From: Dipteronia dyeriana
Lineage: Eukaryota > Streptophyta > Magnoliopsida > Sapindales > Sapindaceae
Direction of reading: 5' to 3'
DNA length: 64,000 nt
Assembly: GCA_032871835.1 (NCBI GenBank)
Contig: CM065297.1
Span: 88,681,052-88,745,051, forward strand
Part shown: positions 25,977 to 36,593 of the stretch, one piece after another
Numbering within the stretch: the stretch's first letter is position 1
Layout: each line of letters starts with the position of its first letter
Made by a program: the position numbers and the translations under genes
The notes under the pieces: model-generated
The model's database searches: none
The model's input: only the letters and a program-made list of their open reading frames with translations
Told to the model about the DNA's origin: nothing

Positions 25977-28690
25977 TCAGACGATTGTGTCGACCAAGTC
26001 ATCCATCCACTCACCATAATCTGCTCCAGGGACCAGACCAACATCAGGTGTCAAGCCATCCACACCAGATTCTTGACTGACATAGAAGGTCGAGAAAGAA
26101 TGCTCTGATGGGATCTCCAAATGCATAGGATGAAGCTCTTTACCTCGGTTATGGCAATAAGCCCTCCATTCTTTCATTTGAGTCCGAAAAGATTCCAGTG
26201 ACCGGTCAACATGGTTCTTGATGGACAGCTCCCAGTTGGTTCGAGCTTTATCAGTTGCCCAATTCTTGACTTTAAAAAATTCACTAGTTGAAACTAACCC
26301 TTGCTGAAACTCCCGAAGGAGAAGGGCGTCATAAGCTGAGGACCTTTTGAAACGATCGACCCCCTAGACCTCAAGTTCTAGCCTAGCCTCTTTTGATAGA
26401 GATTCAACCGTCAAAGCTTGGCATTCCAAGCCTTGAATCTTTTGCTCATATGATGACTTGGCATGCTCAGCTTCCTGTTCGGCTTTAAGCATCGATTCCT
26501 GGGCGGCAGACAGTAAGTTTTGAAAAGACACAACCTTCTCCTCTGCCAAAAATGCTCTCTCCTCGGCACCCATTTTCTTAGCCAAACAATGATCGGTGAA
26601 TTCCTGGGTAGAGCTCACCTCCCTCTGATAAGCCGCTTCGACCTGAGCACGGTTATCCTCACTCTTCTTCAGCTGAGCTTCAAGACGCCTTATCCGATCG
26701 GCTTGATGTTTTTGTGTCTGAACCAACTCAACAAACTCTACCACCACCATCAAGAAAGGTTGAGTTAAAAATCTAACAAGCAATAAGATAAAAATAGTTG
26801 GCATATGAGACTCATATAAGAGGCAATATTGAAAATATTTTCAAGACGAGTGGTCGGGGAACCATCCCTGAAACAGCTCCAAAGTTCCTCCCCAATGAAG
26901 ACCTGACCAGAAGACATCACCCTTAGCATTTCCTGTGGAGTGGAATAAGGGTCACCCGAGGTTCCCGCCCCAACGTCTTCAGCCATAGGAAGGAGAGAAT
27001 CCCTGTTAAGGTTTGAAGTTTCCGTTTTTTCCACAGATGCTTTAACTTGAACGCTTGGGGAAACTCCAACCTCGGTATCGTCATCACTTGATTCAATAAA
27101 CGATACCACCCGAGGGACTTTATGGGGATAAATGGGAGAATCGGTCATCTTACTTTTCTCTGTCCAGGTACGATGGAAGCTGAGATCATCCGTAGGATCA
27201 TCCTGATCACCAACATCGAGAAAAGATTCGAAGAAAACAGGATCAGGATTTACTTGTTCATCTGAGGATTTTCTAGCTCCATCTCCGTCCTCAACAGCAA
27301 ACTGTTCGACAAGAAACTTATCGGTCGGGGACTTTGGCACACCAGAAACTCCATCAATGAAATCTTCTAGCCCGCATTCATCCTCAGGAAACCTTTGGCC
27401 ATCGAAGGTTTCAGCAGGGACACTCGGACCACTAGATTCCCTCACGGTCGGCTGAATAACCTCCCCAGGGACGTACTCAAGGATCTGCTCGTCAGCCTTA
27501 ACAGATTCTTCATCCTAGTCAGGTGGAGAAATACTTTCCTCGCTTTGGCGAGAAGATTCTTTTTGGCTCGCCTGAAGGATCGACTTCACCTGGCGAGCTT
27601 GAACGTCACAGACGATGTCCGAGTCATACACTTAAAACGATAAAGAGATGACCAAGTCAAAAACAGTAATAAAAAACCATACGTACAACACCTGCGATAG
27701 CCTGAGATCTGGATGAAGAAGCTGCTCTCACTAAAAAGATAGGACTTGCTCCTCTTTTCCAGAGTACACACTACTGCTTGAGCAAGCCTGGTCAGCTCCG
27801 CATCTGAGAAGTCAAGTTTTTTCTTGTTCCATGCATCAGGAGAACAGAAAAAATGAAGAACCTTCAGCACCGTCTGATTCCCCCGATCGAGAGAATAACC
27901 TGAAGTCCCAAGTTCCCTTCAGTAAAGAACTAGTTATTCTTCCAATGCTTATTTGAAGAAGGGAATCCCCACACAAAGCCTATCTTCTTAGAATTAGAGG
28001 AAACGTCGATTCCCCGATTCACCTTCATCCCCCAGCAATCTGGCGGGTTGGACATAAGGAAATAAGTTCCTATCTGACCAGATTGCCTTAGAGTATAGAA
28101 GTACCTGATTTCACTCGGTGAAGGTGGCGACAGGTTCATCCGGCTCCACATATGCCACATACACATTAGAATCTTGTAACTATTCAGGGCAAGTTGGGAT
28201 GGAGCAATCATTGCTTCGGCCCGAAACCGGGTAATAAACGGCTAAAGAGGAAGAGTTATACCGCAGCAGAGCATGGACCCATAAATTGCCACCATGCCCG
28301 GAGGAGGGTTCCATACGGCTCTATCACCTGCAGGAGACAGTATAACTGAGTCGTCTTGGTCGAATCGAGAACGATACTTCACTATCTCATCTACCCCGAC
28401 CACATTCAGCTCGGCATCAAACCCACTTGGGTGATCAATAGAAAAGGGGATATGAGATATTCTAAACTCCTCTTCAACGTCCCTCTCATCAATGATTTGT
28501 TCCCTGATTTGAACACTGCTCGAGCCATGTTTGTGGACCTCCCATTGACTCTAATTTTTTCCCATCCTGGATCAAAGAGGAAACCTATGATCAGAAATGA
28601 AAGATTTAGTACTGGATTATTCATAACTAGAACTTAAACGGACGCCATGGTAAAGCCCAGAAACGTCAACACCTACAAAAGGAGGCTCAT
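25977..28690 (-). pseudogene. Antisense gene of the outer Tat element (Transposase_28-like, coiled-coil)
   Basis: This is the partner of 8221-10751, again opposite to gag-pol. In minus-strand order: a start region near 28690; GYMEPPPGMVAIYGS-type text near 28280-28320; 27930-28211 with LNSYKILMCMWHMWSRM and PPSPSEIRYFYTLRQSG; 27586-27870 with CSPDAWNKKKLDFSDAEL; an acidic Ser/Asp/Glu-rich part 26765-27445; a coiled-coil 26364-26804 (FVELVQTQKHQADRIRRLEA); and a C-terminal piece 25977-26177 ending ADYGEWMDDLVDTIV. Intron-like gaps occur at the same places as in the inner copy. Two copies with the same layout argue that the gene belongs to the family and is not a chance frame. Its role is unknown. 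Confidence 0.72.
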
Positions 28691-29321
28691 CAGGAGGGAT
28701 CTCCCCAATAATCTACAAACGCAAGAAACCAGTTGAAAGTCTCCGCGCTCAAGCGCCTCAAAAGTTATAGTAAAAAGGCGATGATGTGAAGATGGATCCA
28801 TTAAAACTAACCTGTAGAATAAAGAAACCTAATGTAAAAGCTTCGACGAAGAGTTGAGATAAATTTCTGCGCAAGAAGATCTGGGTTGAATATTTCTGGT
28901 TTGAGTGTTTGCTTCTGTAAAATTGAACCAGAGCAACCCCTTTCAGTGGAACATTTAAAGGGACTGACAAGAAACCCTAGGGTCTCAAAAAGCGGGAGGA
29001 AATCAAAATAAAGATTTGATGACAAAAGCGGCGCACCAGTTAATCCACCAGTCGCGTCTCATAACTGCTACCAAGGAAACCGAGCGGTTAAAAGACACGT
29101 GTCGAGGAATGAACTGACCAAGCCTTCAGAACTCCAAAACGTCGTAATCATTAAGATCTCGCTTAGGGGAGCAGATCACATTTGCGTGGTAGCCATTAAG
29201 ACACGTCATTACTGCAAGGCGTTGTTTAAAAGATTATTATTCTGGCATTAATAAGGCATAAATGATTGAAGGGTCGATTAAAATACTTTCGCCGGGAACA
29301 AATTCCTATTCAGTAAAAATA
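28691..29321. other. 5' flank of the antisense gene, outer element
   Basis: Non-coding sequence equivalent to 7645-8220 in the inner element. The GAAACCCTAGGGTCTCA text near 28970-28985 matches 7948-7965 in reverse complement. Nothing else recognised. Confidence 0.45.
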
Positions 29322-29335
29322 TTTTAAGGGGGTAT
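29322..29335 (+). other. Polypurine tract of the outer Tat element
   Basis: TTTTAAGGGGGTAT abuts the 3' LTR start TGTTATATG and is identical to the tract of the inner element. Confidence 0.75.
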
Positions 29336-30161
29336 TGTTATATGTATATTTTTATCGAATGTACACGTCACTAACAAAGTGAACAATCCCTTAATATTGC
29401 CAGACATCCGAGTAGGCATCCAGAAGATACCCTTCAAAACATCACTAAGGAATGAAAACCCGAGTAAGTGTGAACACGAGTATTCGGCAAGCCATGACCT
29501 GCTCAGGACCAAATGATGCCATGTTCTACTTGGGACAAATAGGGAGAAACCAGAATAAAGAAGTCCAGTACATAACTCGCATATGAACCAAGAGTCACAC
29601 TAAAATACGTAAAGATATCCATATCGAGAAGAATTCCCAGAAGAATAAAATACCAAACAGGAAAAAGGTTCTAGGTCAACGAACAACTTTATTTCTTTAA
29701 GAAGACTGCACATTTATAAGGAAATAAGTCCTGAATGGACTATATCACCAGAGTCCCATTCGATCTCCATACAATCTATGAAATAGGAAAGAAGATAGAG
29801 ACTACTCCAACAAGTAACCAATTATAATTAAATACGAATCCTTTCATTACTTGTACAACAAGGATTAGGGTTCTGTGCATATATAAATAGACCCATAATC
29901 TCACTAAGAGGAGATAGAGGACAACTAGCAGAGAGAAAAAAAAAAGAGATCGAGTGTTGTAAATCTGTATTTCGATAGTGGATTTTGGCTCGGTTGCTTG
30001 TTCAACCACCCGTGGATGTTTCTCCGATCACCGGAGTTTTACCATGTAAACTTGTGTCTAACTAGCTTCAAATTGCATTCTCTTTCTCTTTCTCTTTGAC
30101 TGGTCATGGCTAAAATCCAATCTTGTTGACTTTCTCATAAATCGAGAAATCGACGTCAACA
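29336..30161 (+). repeat. 3' LTR of the outer Tat element
   Basis: An 826-bp uninterrupted LTR, TGTTATATG...GACGTCAACA. It preserves the sequence GAATGTACACGTCACTA, the empty site for the inner element's insertion in the 5' LTR. A TATATAAATAG TATA-like box lies at about 29880-29890. Confidence 0.9.
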
Positions 30162-30166
30162 ATGTT

Positions 30167-30600
30167 TTTTAAATAAATTTTCTATTTTTACATTTAATTC
30201 TTTGTATTAATTTTTGTTTAAATAAATGTTTTAGTTTTTTATTTTCAATTCTGTTTTTTTTTTAATACTTTTATTAGTTTTTATTTTTTATTTCTTTAAA
30301 AACAATTAATGGTTTCATTGGGGCATAACCTGTGTGTTCAAGGGTAATAAGGTCATTTAATTGATTTTTTGACGGTCAAAGTACTTGACTAATGGAATTC
30401 CTAACAATTAGGAGGTAAAATGTCTAATATTTTTGTTATTAGGGTGGAGAATGATCATTACTGAAACTAGAAGGCGTAAAGTGTCTAAAATTTTACTTTT
30501 CAGAAGGGGGAATGATCATTACTAAAACTAGAGGTCACAAAGTGTCTAATATAGCAAACGATAAGGGGAAAATGATTATATCCCTTTTTTGAATTTTAAT
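30167..30600. repeat. Right arm of the foldback element
   Basis: Reverse-complement match to 6222-6500 over 30222-30560, after the remainder of the interrupted 48-bp tandem unit (30167-30215). This arm has an extra internal duplication: GAATGATCATTACT occurs at about 30449 and again at about 30511. Confidence 0.72.
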
Positions 30601-30601
30601 T

Positions 30602-31060
30602 TTGGGATAGTATCGTATAATCCTATTGGCCGATTTGACGCATTGTATTATATTGTATTGGATCAGATATAATTGGATAGCATTGAATTGTATTGGATCA
30701 TATAGAATTGGATAGTATTAAATTGTACTATATTATTCCTATACAATCTTGTATGGTGATATTTTATATAAGGTCATAAGGCAGTAACGTAAAATAAATC
30801 AAACATTATATAATATTATTTTATGTTTTTTTCCACCTTTTTTTAAATTTTATTTTTGGAAAAGTATCGTATAGTCCTATTGACCGGTTTAGCAAGCTGT
30901 ATTATATTGTATTGGATCAGATAGAATTGAATAGTATTGAGTTATAAAATCTTGTATTGTGATATTTTATATAAGGCAAGATTGTATGGCGATAGTTTAT
31001 ATAAGGCAATATCATAAAATAAACCAAACACTATATAATATTATTTATGTCCTTTTTTTT
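30602..31060. repeat. Imperfect tandem duplication, about 245 bp
   Basis: Two adjacent copies begin GATAGTATCGTATAATCCTA (30605) and AAGTATCGTATAGTCCTA (30862). Each includes TTGTATTGGATCAGATA and TGATATTTTATATAAGG. GAATTGTATTGGATCA-type units of about 30 bp are further repeated inside. No coding potential. It may be a decayed element; no ends were identified. Confidence 0.6.
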
Positions 31061-31109
31061 TACAATATGTATTAATTCGTGGTCAGATATATTTTTTTAA
31101 AAACTTTTA

Positions 31110-31192
31110 CCATTTATAGAATTTGAGCCGCTAATTTGGAAGTCATTTGTCTAAACCCCAAGCTCGTCCATCTACCAGTTGAGCTACGCCCA
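31110..31192 (-). repeat. tRNA-derived (SINE-like) fragment
   Basis: On the minus strand, GGGCGTAGCTCAACTGGTAG contains a good pol III A box (TAGCTCAACTGG). About 55 bases further is GGCTCAAATTC, which fits a B box (GGTTCRANYCC) at most positions. The spacing is longer than in a true tRNA and no cloverleaf forms readily, so a SINE head or decayed tRNA pseudogene is more likely than a working tRNA. Confidence 0.45.
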
Positions 31193-31300
31193 TGTTGGCA
31201 ATATTATTTTATGTTTCAAACTCCTAATATGATACAATTATAAAGACATCAATATAAAATGAAAAACAATGATTTCTAAAAATTGTAAGCTATATTTTCT

Positions 31301-32162
31301 CTTGTGGAAATTTCAAAAAATGACCACATCTAACATGGAAAATTTATTTTTAACCACATACGAAAATTTATTCGTTAATAGCCATTTTGTTAAGAAATTA
31401 CTTGAATGCCCTCATATAAAAACTATCCACAAACACTTTCTCTCTCTTTTCTCTCTTTTTTTCTCTCTCATTTCCTCTCTATCTCTCCCCCCGATCTCTC
31501 TCTCAGGACGGCGATGTGCCGATGAACCATCGTCGGCCTCTTCTCTCTTAATGACCGATCTTTCTCTCTCCATGCACCTCTCTCTACTTTCTCTCTTTCA
31601 CTCATCTCTCTTTCTCTCTCCTTTCCTTTCTCTCTCACATATCGTCGATAGCTTGCTGGAGTGCCGGTGTGCCGTCGCGTGGGCTTCACGACCGTCCAAC
31701 AATGCCATCGAGCTCCCCTTCCACCGGTGATTAGATCTACCGGAAAAAATGGAAGAAAACGAAATATCTAGAAACCCAGAACATTTCAAGTTTCAACATT
31801 TTAATTTAGTCAAGATTTCAAGTTTCAATATTTCAATTTATGCAAGATTTCAAGTTTCAAAATTTGAAAACGAAAAACTTAAAAACCCAGAAGACTTCAA
31901 GTTTCAACATTTCAATTTAGTCAAGATTTCAAGTATCAAAATTTCATGTTTTTAGATAAGATTTAAAGTTTCAAGTTTCTAGTCGTGATTTCAAGTTTTG
32001 TTCCAGATTTTAGTCATGATTTCAAGTTTGGTTCCAGATTTTAGTCATGATTTATGGATATACACTGAATTTTTTAAAAAAAGTGGCTACTAACAAATAA
32101 AATTTTAAAAGTGGTTACAAACGAAAGTTTAATGTTTCTCATAGCTATTTTTTATTTTCTCT
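31301..32162. mobile_element. Mutator-type MITE, 862 bp, with captured-looking core
   Basis: It interrupts the copia LTR. Flanks ATATTTTCT (31292-31300) and CTATTTTCT (32163-32171) match at 8 of 9, the Mutator duplication length. The subterminal arms are imperfect inverted repeats: TTCGTTAATAGCCATTTT near 31374 versus, from the other strand, TTTGTTAGTAGCCACTTT near 32077-32100. Inside are a CTCTCT-rich block (31437-31640), a GC-rich block (31500-31740) and a 33-bp tandem repeat. The uninterrupted LTR at 47442-47637 shows the empty site. Confidence 0.68.
31785..32060. repeat. 33-bp tandem repeat, ATTTCAAGTTTCAA
   Basis: About seven imperfect units of ATTTCAAGTTTCAANATTTC-type text, variable in length, inside the Mutator-type MITE. 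An open frame through it on the plus strand is repeat-encoded and not a gene. Confidence 0.7.
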
Positions 32163-32368
32163 CTATTTTCTTACGCTGTTTGTGGTAGTATATACAGAGC
32201 AAGAACAGAGCAGACAATATATAATTATAGAAAGCTAAGATATCGGTCTAAACTAAAGGAGGATATCATGGAATATTCATGAATCAATTTCAAGTAAAAC
32301 ATGCCTGAAATCTTGTCAATTACACAATCTCAAGAGGTTGACTTGGCTTTGATTGATTCTATCTAACA

Positions 32369-32381
32369 TGCCCCCGCTTCT
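32369..32381 (-). other. Polypurine tract of the copia element
   Basis: Minus strand AGAAGCGGGGGCA directly precedes the 3' LTR start TGTTAG. Confidence 0.7.
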
Positions 32382-32599
32382 ATCGGATACTTCAATCTTG
32401 GAATGAAAAAGTGCAAACCGTTGTCGAGAAAGCGGTTTTGTAAGAGCCTTTGCTAATTGGTCTTTAGTGGAGACGTATTAGACAACAAGTAAACGATTTG
32501 CAACCTTATCTCTTACAAAATGGTAGTCAATGGATATATATTTCATATGAGAGTGAAATATTGGGTTTGCATAGAGGTAAGTTGCTCCTACATAATCAC

Positions 32600-32814
32600 A
32601 ATGGATCTCTGGAGGTAAGGATTGAATTCAACATATCTTAACTGTTGTAAATGCAACAGCCCTATATTCATATTTGGTAGATGAACGGGAAACAGATTTT
32701 TGTTTCCGAGAACACCAAGAAATAGCATTTTTGCCAAGATAAACAATATATGTTGTTGTAAAGGTTCGATCATCCCGATTACCAACCCAATCCGAGTACG
32801 AAAATGCATAGTGA
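32600..32814 (-). pseudogene. RNase H C-terminal half, copia element
   Basis: In minus-strand frame: [36 protein letters not shown] and [12 protein letters not shown], all typical of copia RNase H, including the Asp of YSDWVGN. The frame joins 35755 and above once the 2.9-kb gypsy insertion and one copy of AGTGA are removed. Confidence 0.8.
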
Positions 32815-33109
32815 TGTAGGACAAAGATGAAGGAATCGCGGCCCATGTCGAACAATTTCTTTATTTTATTATTTTGTTAATTTGGGTCTTTTTTTGTTTA
32901 GTAAGTTTATTTATTTTAGTTTGATTAGGAATTAAATTAAGGTTTTGAAAATAAATCAAACTTACCTTTTGGGTAAGATTTGATCTTTGTTTTCCAGTCA
33001 AGTTAGAAGTCATGAATCTTAGAATATTCTGATTAGTTTTGATCTTTTCTTGTTTTAGTCTTTTTAAGTAATATCGTATTCGAGTCGTATTAGGATTAGT
33101 TTATTATAA
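32815..33109 (+). repeat. Truncated 5' LTR of the gypsy insertion
   Basis: Matches 35225-35521 closely (ACAAAGATGAAGGAATCGCG shared) and stops at TTTATTATAAA, where the minus-strand fragment begins. Confidence 0.85.
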
Positions 33110-34797
33110 AACTTGACACAGAACGGAAATAAAAGGGATTACCAACTTAAACCCTAAGAATGAAAAACTAAAATCCACCAGAAATAACTCAAAATTCGAC
33201 TAAAAATTATATTCTATTTCTCAAAACAAAGAACAAGATGTTTAAATAGCCTCTGAAAATCCTAACTAATAGCAAAAAGACCAAATTGGACATTCACTAA
33301 ACAAATAAAAACTAAAACGAAAAAACAAATAAAATTAAAATAAAACTTTAAATGCCTGATAGCCTGACTTAATCAGCTATTTTGAGGGTGCAAAAGACCT
33401 CAACTAGGGAACCTAAATATGACGATGTAAATCTTCAAAATCCCTTTCCGAAAACATATTATAATAGGCAATCGGACAACCGAGCTAAAAGTTATGCCCG
33501 TTTCTTCGAATCAGCTCTTTTAGACGTGCCTATTTCTTGTTTTGCCAATTTTCTATCTAACTCTTCTTCAAACTCCAAGGCTAGTTGTCCTACATCAGTC
33601 ATTCCAACATGTGAAAAACTAGACCTCGAGTTATATTCTGGATAAAGCGTAACATCGTCACGAAACTCATATAGATCAGCTACATTGAAAGTTCGTGAGA
33701 TATTCATATCAGTAGGCAAGTCGATCACATAGGCGTTATCATTGATCTTCTTGATCACCTTGTACGACCCATACTTCCTTGGTTTCAACTTGTTATAGGA
33801 ACCAACCGGGAACCTTTCCTTACACAAAAACACCATAACCTGATCACCCTCAACAAACAATTTCTCACGCCTCTTGACATCAGCTGCGGCTTTATACTTC
33901 GCATTCTTCTCCTCCAACCGAGCTTTCACCTCAGCCTGAACATCTCAGACCTGCTCAGCCAAATTCTCAGCTGCAACACTTGCTTCTTCAACCTTGGGAA
34001 GACGTGCCAGGTCTAACACATGCTTAGGAGGTTACCGATACACTAAAGCAAAAGAAGATGTGCCTGTAGCAGTATGAACTGCATTATTATATGCGAACTC
34101 AGTTTGTGCTAGTGCCACATCCCACTGTTTAGGATTATCTCCACAAATGCTCCGAATTAAATTTTCCAGTGTTCGATTCAGATTCTCAGTCTGCCCATCA
34201 GTTTGCGGGTGCGCAGTGCTACTGAACTTTAGAGTAGTATCCATCAGCCGCCACAAAGTAACCCAAAAATGACTAAGAAATTTTGAATCCCTGTCAGAGG
34301 TGATAGACTGAGGTACTCCATGTAAACGAACCACCTCACGAAAGAACAGTTGAGAAACATGTGACATATCCGATGTCTTCCGACAAAGTATAAAATGTCC
34401 CATTTTAGAGAACCTGTCAACCACAACAAACACATAATCTACTCCACGCTGAGTCCATGGAAGACCCAAAACAAAATCCATCGACAAATCCTCCCATATG
34501 GCACTCGGTACAGGAAGAGGCATGTAAAGATCAGTATTCTGAGCTTGCCCCTTAGCAGTCTGACAAACATAACACTTGCGAATAAAATTACCCACGTCGC
34601 GTTTCAACTGAGGCCAGTAATACCGCTCCGCTACCCCATTGATAGTCTTGTCACGTCCCAAGTGACCACTCAAACCTCCACCATGCAACTCTCGAATCAG
34701 TTTCTCCCTCAAAGAACTCCGAGGAATACATAATTGATTTTTGTGGAAAAAATAGTTATCGATCACATGAAATTATCCCTCTGTTTGAAGATCCAAC
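33110..34797 (-). pseudogene. Gypsy integrase fragment inside the composite insertion
   Basis: Two frames encode a Ty3/gypsy integrase. The first, 34032-34766, has the HHCC zinc part ([29 protein letters not shown]) and a core with all three acidic residues visible: [19 protein letters not shown] and [11 protein letters not shown]. The second, 33492-33929, has the C-terminal part ([27 protein letters not shown] [11 protein letters not shown]), typical of plant chromovirus-like integrases. I see no chromodomain. A stop separates the frames near 33930-34031. Downstream, 33110-33480 looks like the start of that element's own 3' region. No LTR pair for this fragment is visible, so it is a partial insertion. 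Confidence 0.8.
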
Positions 34798-35224
34798 ATT
34801 GTTCTTGTCATCTGAAGTATATTTGTTCAAGCCAGTGATTGACAAGATGGTACATTTGAAGTATTATCCACCCAAAAAAAACCTTGCCAAACTCGAGGAT
34901 GAGTTTATTTTAAGAGGAGGAGAATACTATGTGGGATGGGAAGATCTAGCAACTAGGAATCGCTATTGTCCAAACCTCTACAGGTGTCCAGCGGTCCAAG
35001 CCGTAACCAATAGGCATCGCCAGTGGCGAATAGCTTGGACATCTTCTGCATTCCGTTGGACGATTGTTGTGGTGCCGTTGTGGATTTGGGATGAACTACA
35101 GAGAGATATTTCGGTTGGCGTTTACCAGTCTCACAAGACAAATATGGGTTCTTCTTTGTTTACCTGACTTTCCGTGTGATTCAACTGAACTCGAGGACGC
35201 GTTATTTTAAGAAAGGGTGACTGA
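34798..35224 (+). other. Remaining plus-strand interior of the gypsy insertion
   Basis: A short frame at 34799-35167 starts in a plausible gypsy C-terminal tail (LEDEFILRGGEYYVG), then becomes unrecognisable. It ends just before the polypurine-like tract, as expected for the 3' end of pol plus the 3' untranslated region. Confidence 0.4.
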
Positions 35225-35749
35225 TGTATGACAAAGATGAAGGAATCGCGGCCCATGTCGAACAATTTCTTTATTTTATTATTTTGTTAATTTGGGTCTT
35301 TTCTTATTATGTAAGTTTTTTTATTTTAGTTTGATTAGGAATTAAATTTAGGTTTTGGAAATAAATCAAACTTACCTTTTGGATAAGATTTGATCTTTGT
35401 TTTCCAGTCAAGTTAGGAGTCATGAATCTCAGAATATTCTGATTAATTTTGATATTTTCTTGTTTTAGTCTTTTTAAGTAATATCGTATTCGATTCATAT
35501 TAGGATTAGTTTATTATAAATAGTCTTATTATTTCTAATTATTGTAACTTTTAACCTTTTGATCAATATTGATAAAATTGTTCCTTTGGAATATTTATCT
35601 GTCGTGGATTCGACGTGCTTTTTAAGGATTCGAGAGCACCAATTTCTAATGAAGATTAGGGAATGATGGCCTCTGCATGGCGGTCCATGCTTAGGTAACT
35701 ACCGGTCACTGCGTCAAGGTTCGTCTGAGTGTGCCTCAGGGTTCGACAA
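35225..35749 (+). repeat. 3' LTR of the gypsy insertion
   Basis: A 525-bp LTR beginning TGTATGACAAAG and ending GGGTTCGACAA. The first 295 bp are shared with 32815-33109. Confidence 0.78.
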
Positions 35750-35754
35750 AGTGA

Positions 35755-36113
35755 TCATTCTTATTTTCACCATACCCCGCTGCGTCACATAGAGTTTCAA
35801 AGGTTGATTGGGACGAAGCAAAAGTCCATGGTGAATGGTATTCTTCAAGTATCTAAGAAGACAATTAGCAGTTATCCAGTGAGTACTAGTAGGTTGATGC
35901 ATAAATTGGGACAATTTATTCACCGAGCAAGCGATATCTGGTCTTGTAATGGATAGATATTGCAAGGTACCCACCACACTTCAAAATTATATTGCATCAG
36001 TTGATTGAATTCCATAATTTAAGACCAATGATTGAGATGTGGAAATAGGTGTACGAACTTTCTTTGCCCCTATCATATTCATTTTAGAGAGAAGATCCTT
36101 TATGCATTTGTGT
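35755..36113 (-). pseudogene. RT/RNase H middle part, copia element
   Basis: Minus-strand text TQHKCIKDLLSKMNMIGAKK (36121 downward), [20 protein letters not shown] and [20 protein letters not shown] is the RT thumb and start of RNase H of copia. It continues the RT frame at 44973-45455 after the hAT/MULE insertion is removed. A frameshift after KLYVTQR precedes the RNase H. Confidence 0.82.
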
Positions 36114-36593
36114 TGTGTGAGTAGAGATGCACATTTAGGGAAAATGGGGATGGAGAATTTTAGGGGAGGTATATCCATCCCCAACCTCAGTTTACAATTT
36201 TCTCCGTTTTTCCCCGTTTCCACTAGTTCTTCATTTCCTCATTTTTCCATTTAACTAAATATTACAAATTAAACTAAAAAGAACAAACATTCCATTACAA
36301 ATACAAAATAAAATCCATTAATGCAGTAAAAAGAGAAAATATGTATAGTGGAAATGGTGAGGAATGTCACCTTTTTTTTGGTCACTTGCAGTGATGTCAC
36401 CGTTATAATAAGTTAAGTTTAAAAGACACCTATTATGGTGAGTTACCGAAATTGTCCTTAAATAATCGATATTTTATTCTTTAAAGGCTGTCGTCTAATA
36501 AAGTTGTCTGAAAACCAATCATCTACTCCATTTTTCTTCACAAAACGAGTTCCATTCCAGATATTGCACATATTCTAGATATTGCACAAGAAG

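Larger units (their letters stand above)
6716..30161 (+). mobile_element. Tat-lineage Ty3/gypsy LTR retrotransposon (outer, plus strand), interrupted
   Basis: The outer boundaries are fixed by a perfect 5-bp duplication ATGTT at 6711-6715 and 30162-30166, and by TG...CA LTR ends. The 5' LTR is split: 6716-6745 plus 18474-19265, about 822 bp. The 3' LTR is 29336-30161, 826 bp. The order on the plus strand is primer site, gag, protease, RT, RNase H, integrase, then an oppositely oriented gene, a polypurine tract and the 3' LTR. The RNase H upstream of integrase and the D-N-S-S protease point to the Tat group. By eye the two LTRs differ by roughly 8% over about 250 bp, so it is older than the copy inserted in it. 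Multiple stops and frameshifts make it inactive. Confidence 0.88.
31239..32368 (-). repeat. 3' LTR of the copia element, with insertion
   Basis: Matches 47442-47637 at both ends: minus strand TGTTAGATAGAATCAATC at the start and GAAATCATTG...GTCTTTATA at the end. It is split by 31301-32162. It is about 60 bp longer than the 5' LTR around 32230-32310, so the 5' LTR has a deletion there. Confidence 0.8.
32815..35749 (+). mobile_element. Composite Ty3/gypsy insertion with direct LTRs
   Basis: Flanked by AGTGA at 32810-32814 and 35750-35754. Removing the insert plus one AGTGA restores the copia RNase H frame, so the boundaries are well supported. The 3' LTR is 35225-35749 (TGTATGACAAAGATGAAGGA start), preceded by AAGAAAGGGTGAC, a polypurine-like tract on the plus strand. 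The 5' LTR, 32815-33109, is only its first 295 bp. Plus-strand internal sequence is left only at about 34798-35224. Between them lies a minus-strand gypsy fragment (33110-34797), so the element was itself interrupted or rearranged. The last LTR base is uncertain by one (ends GACAA). Confidence 0.75.

Noticed and set aside
31110..31192. Functional tRNA gene
   Set aside because: The distance between A and B boxes is too long and I could not fold an acceptor stem or anticodon arm.
31269..31730. 153-residue Ser/Leu-rich frame
   Set aside because: It is mostly encoded by a CTCTCT-rich microsatellite and crosses the junction between the copia LTR and a MITE.
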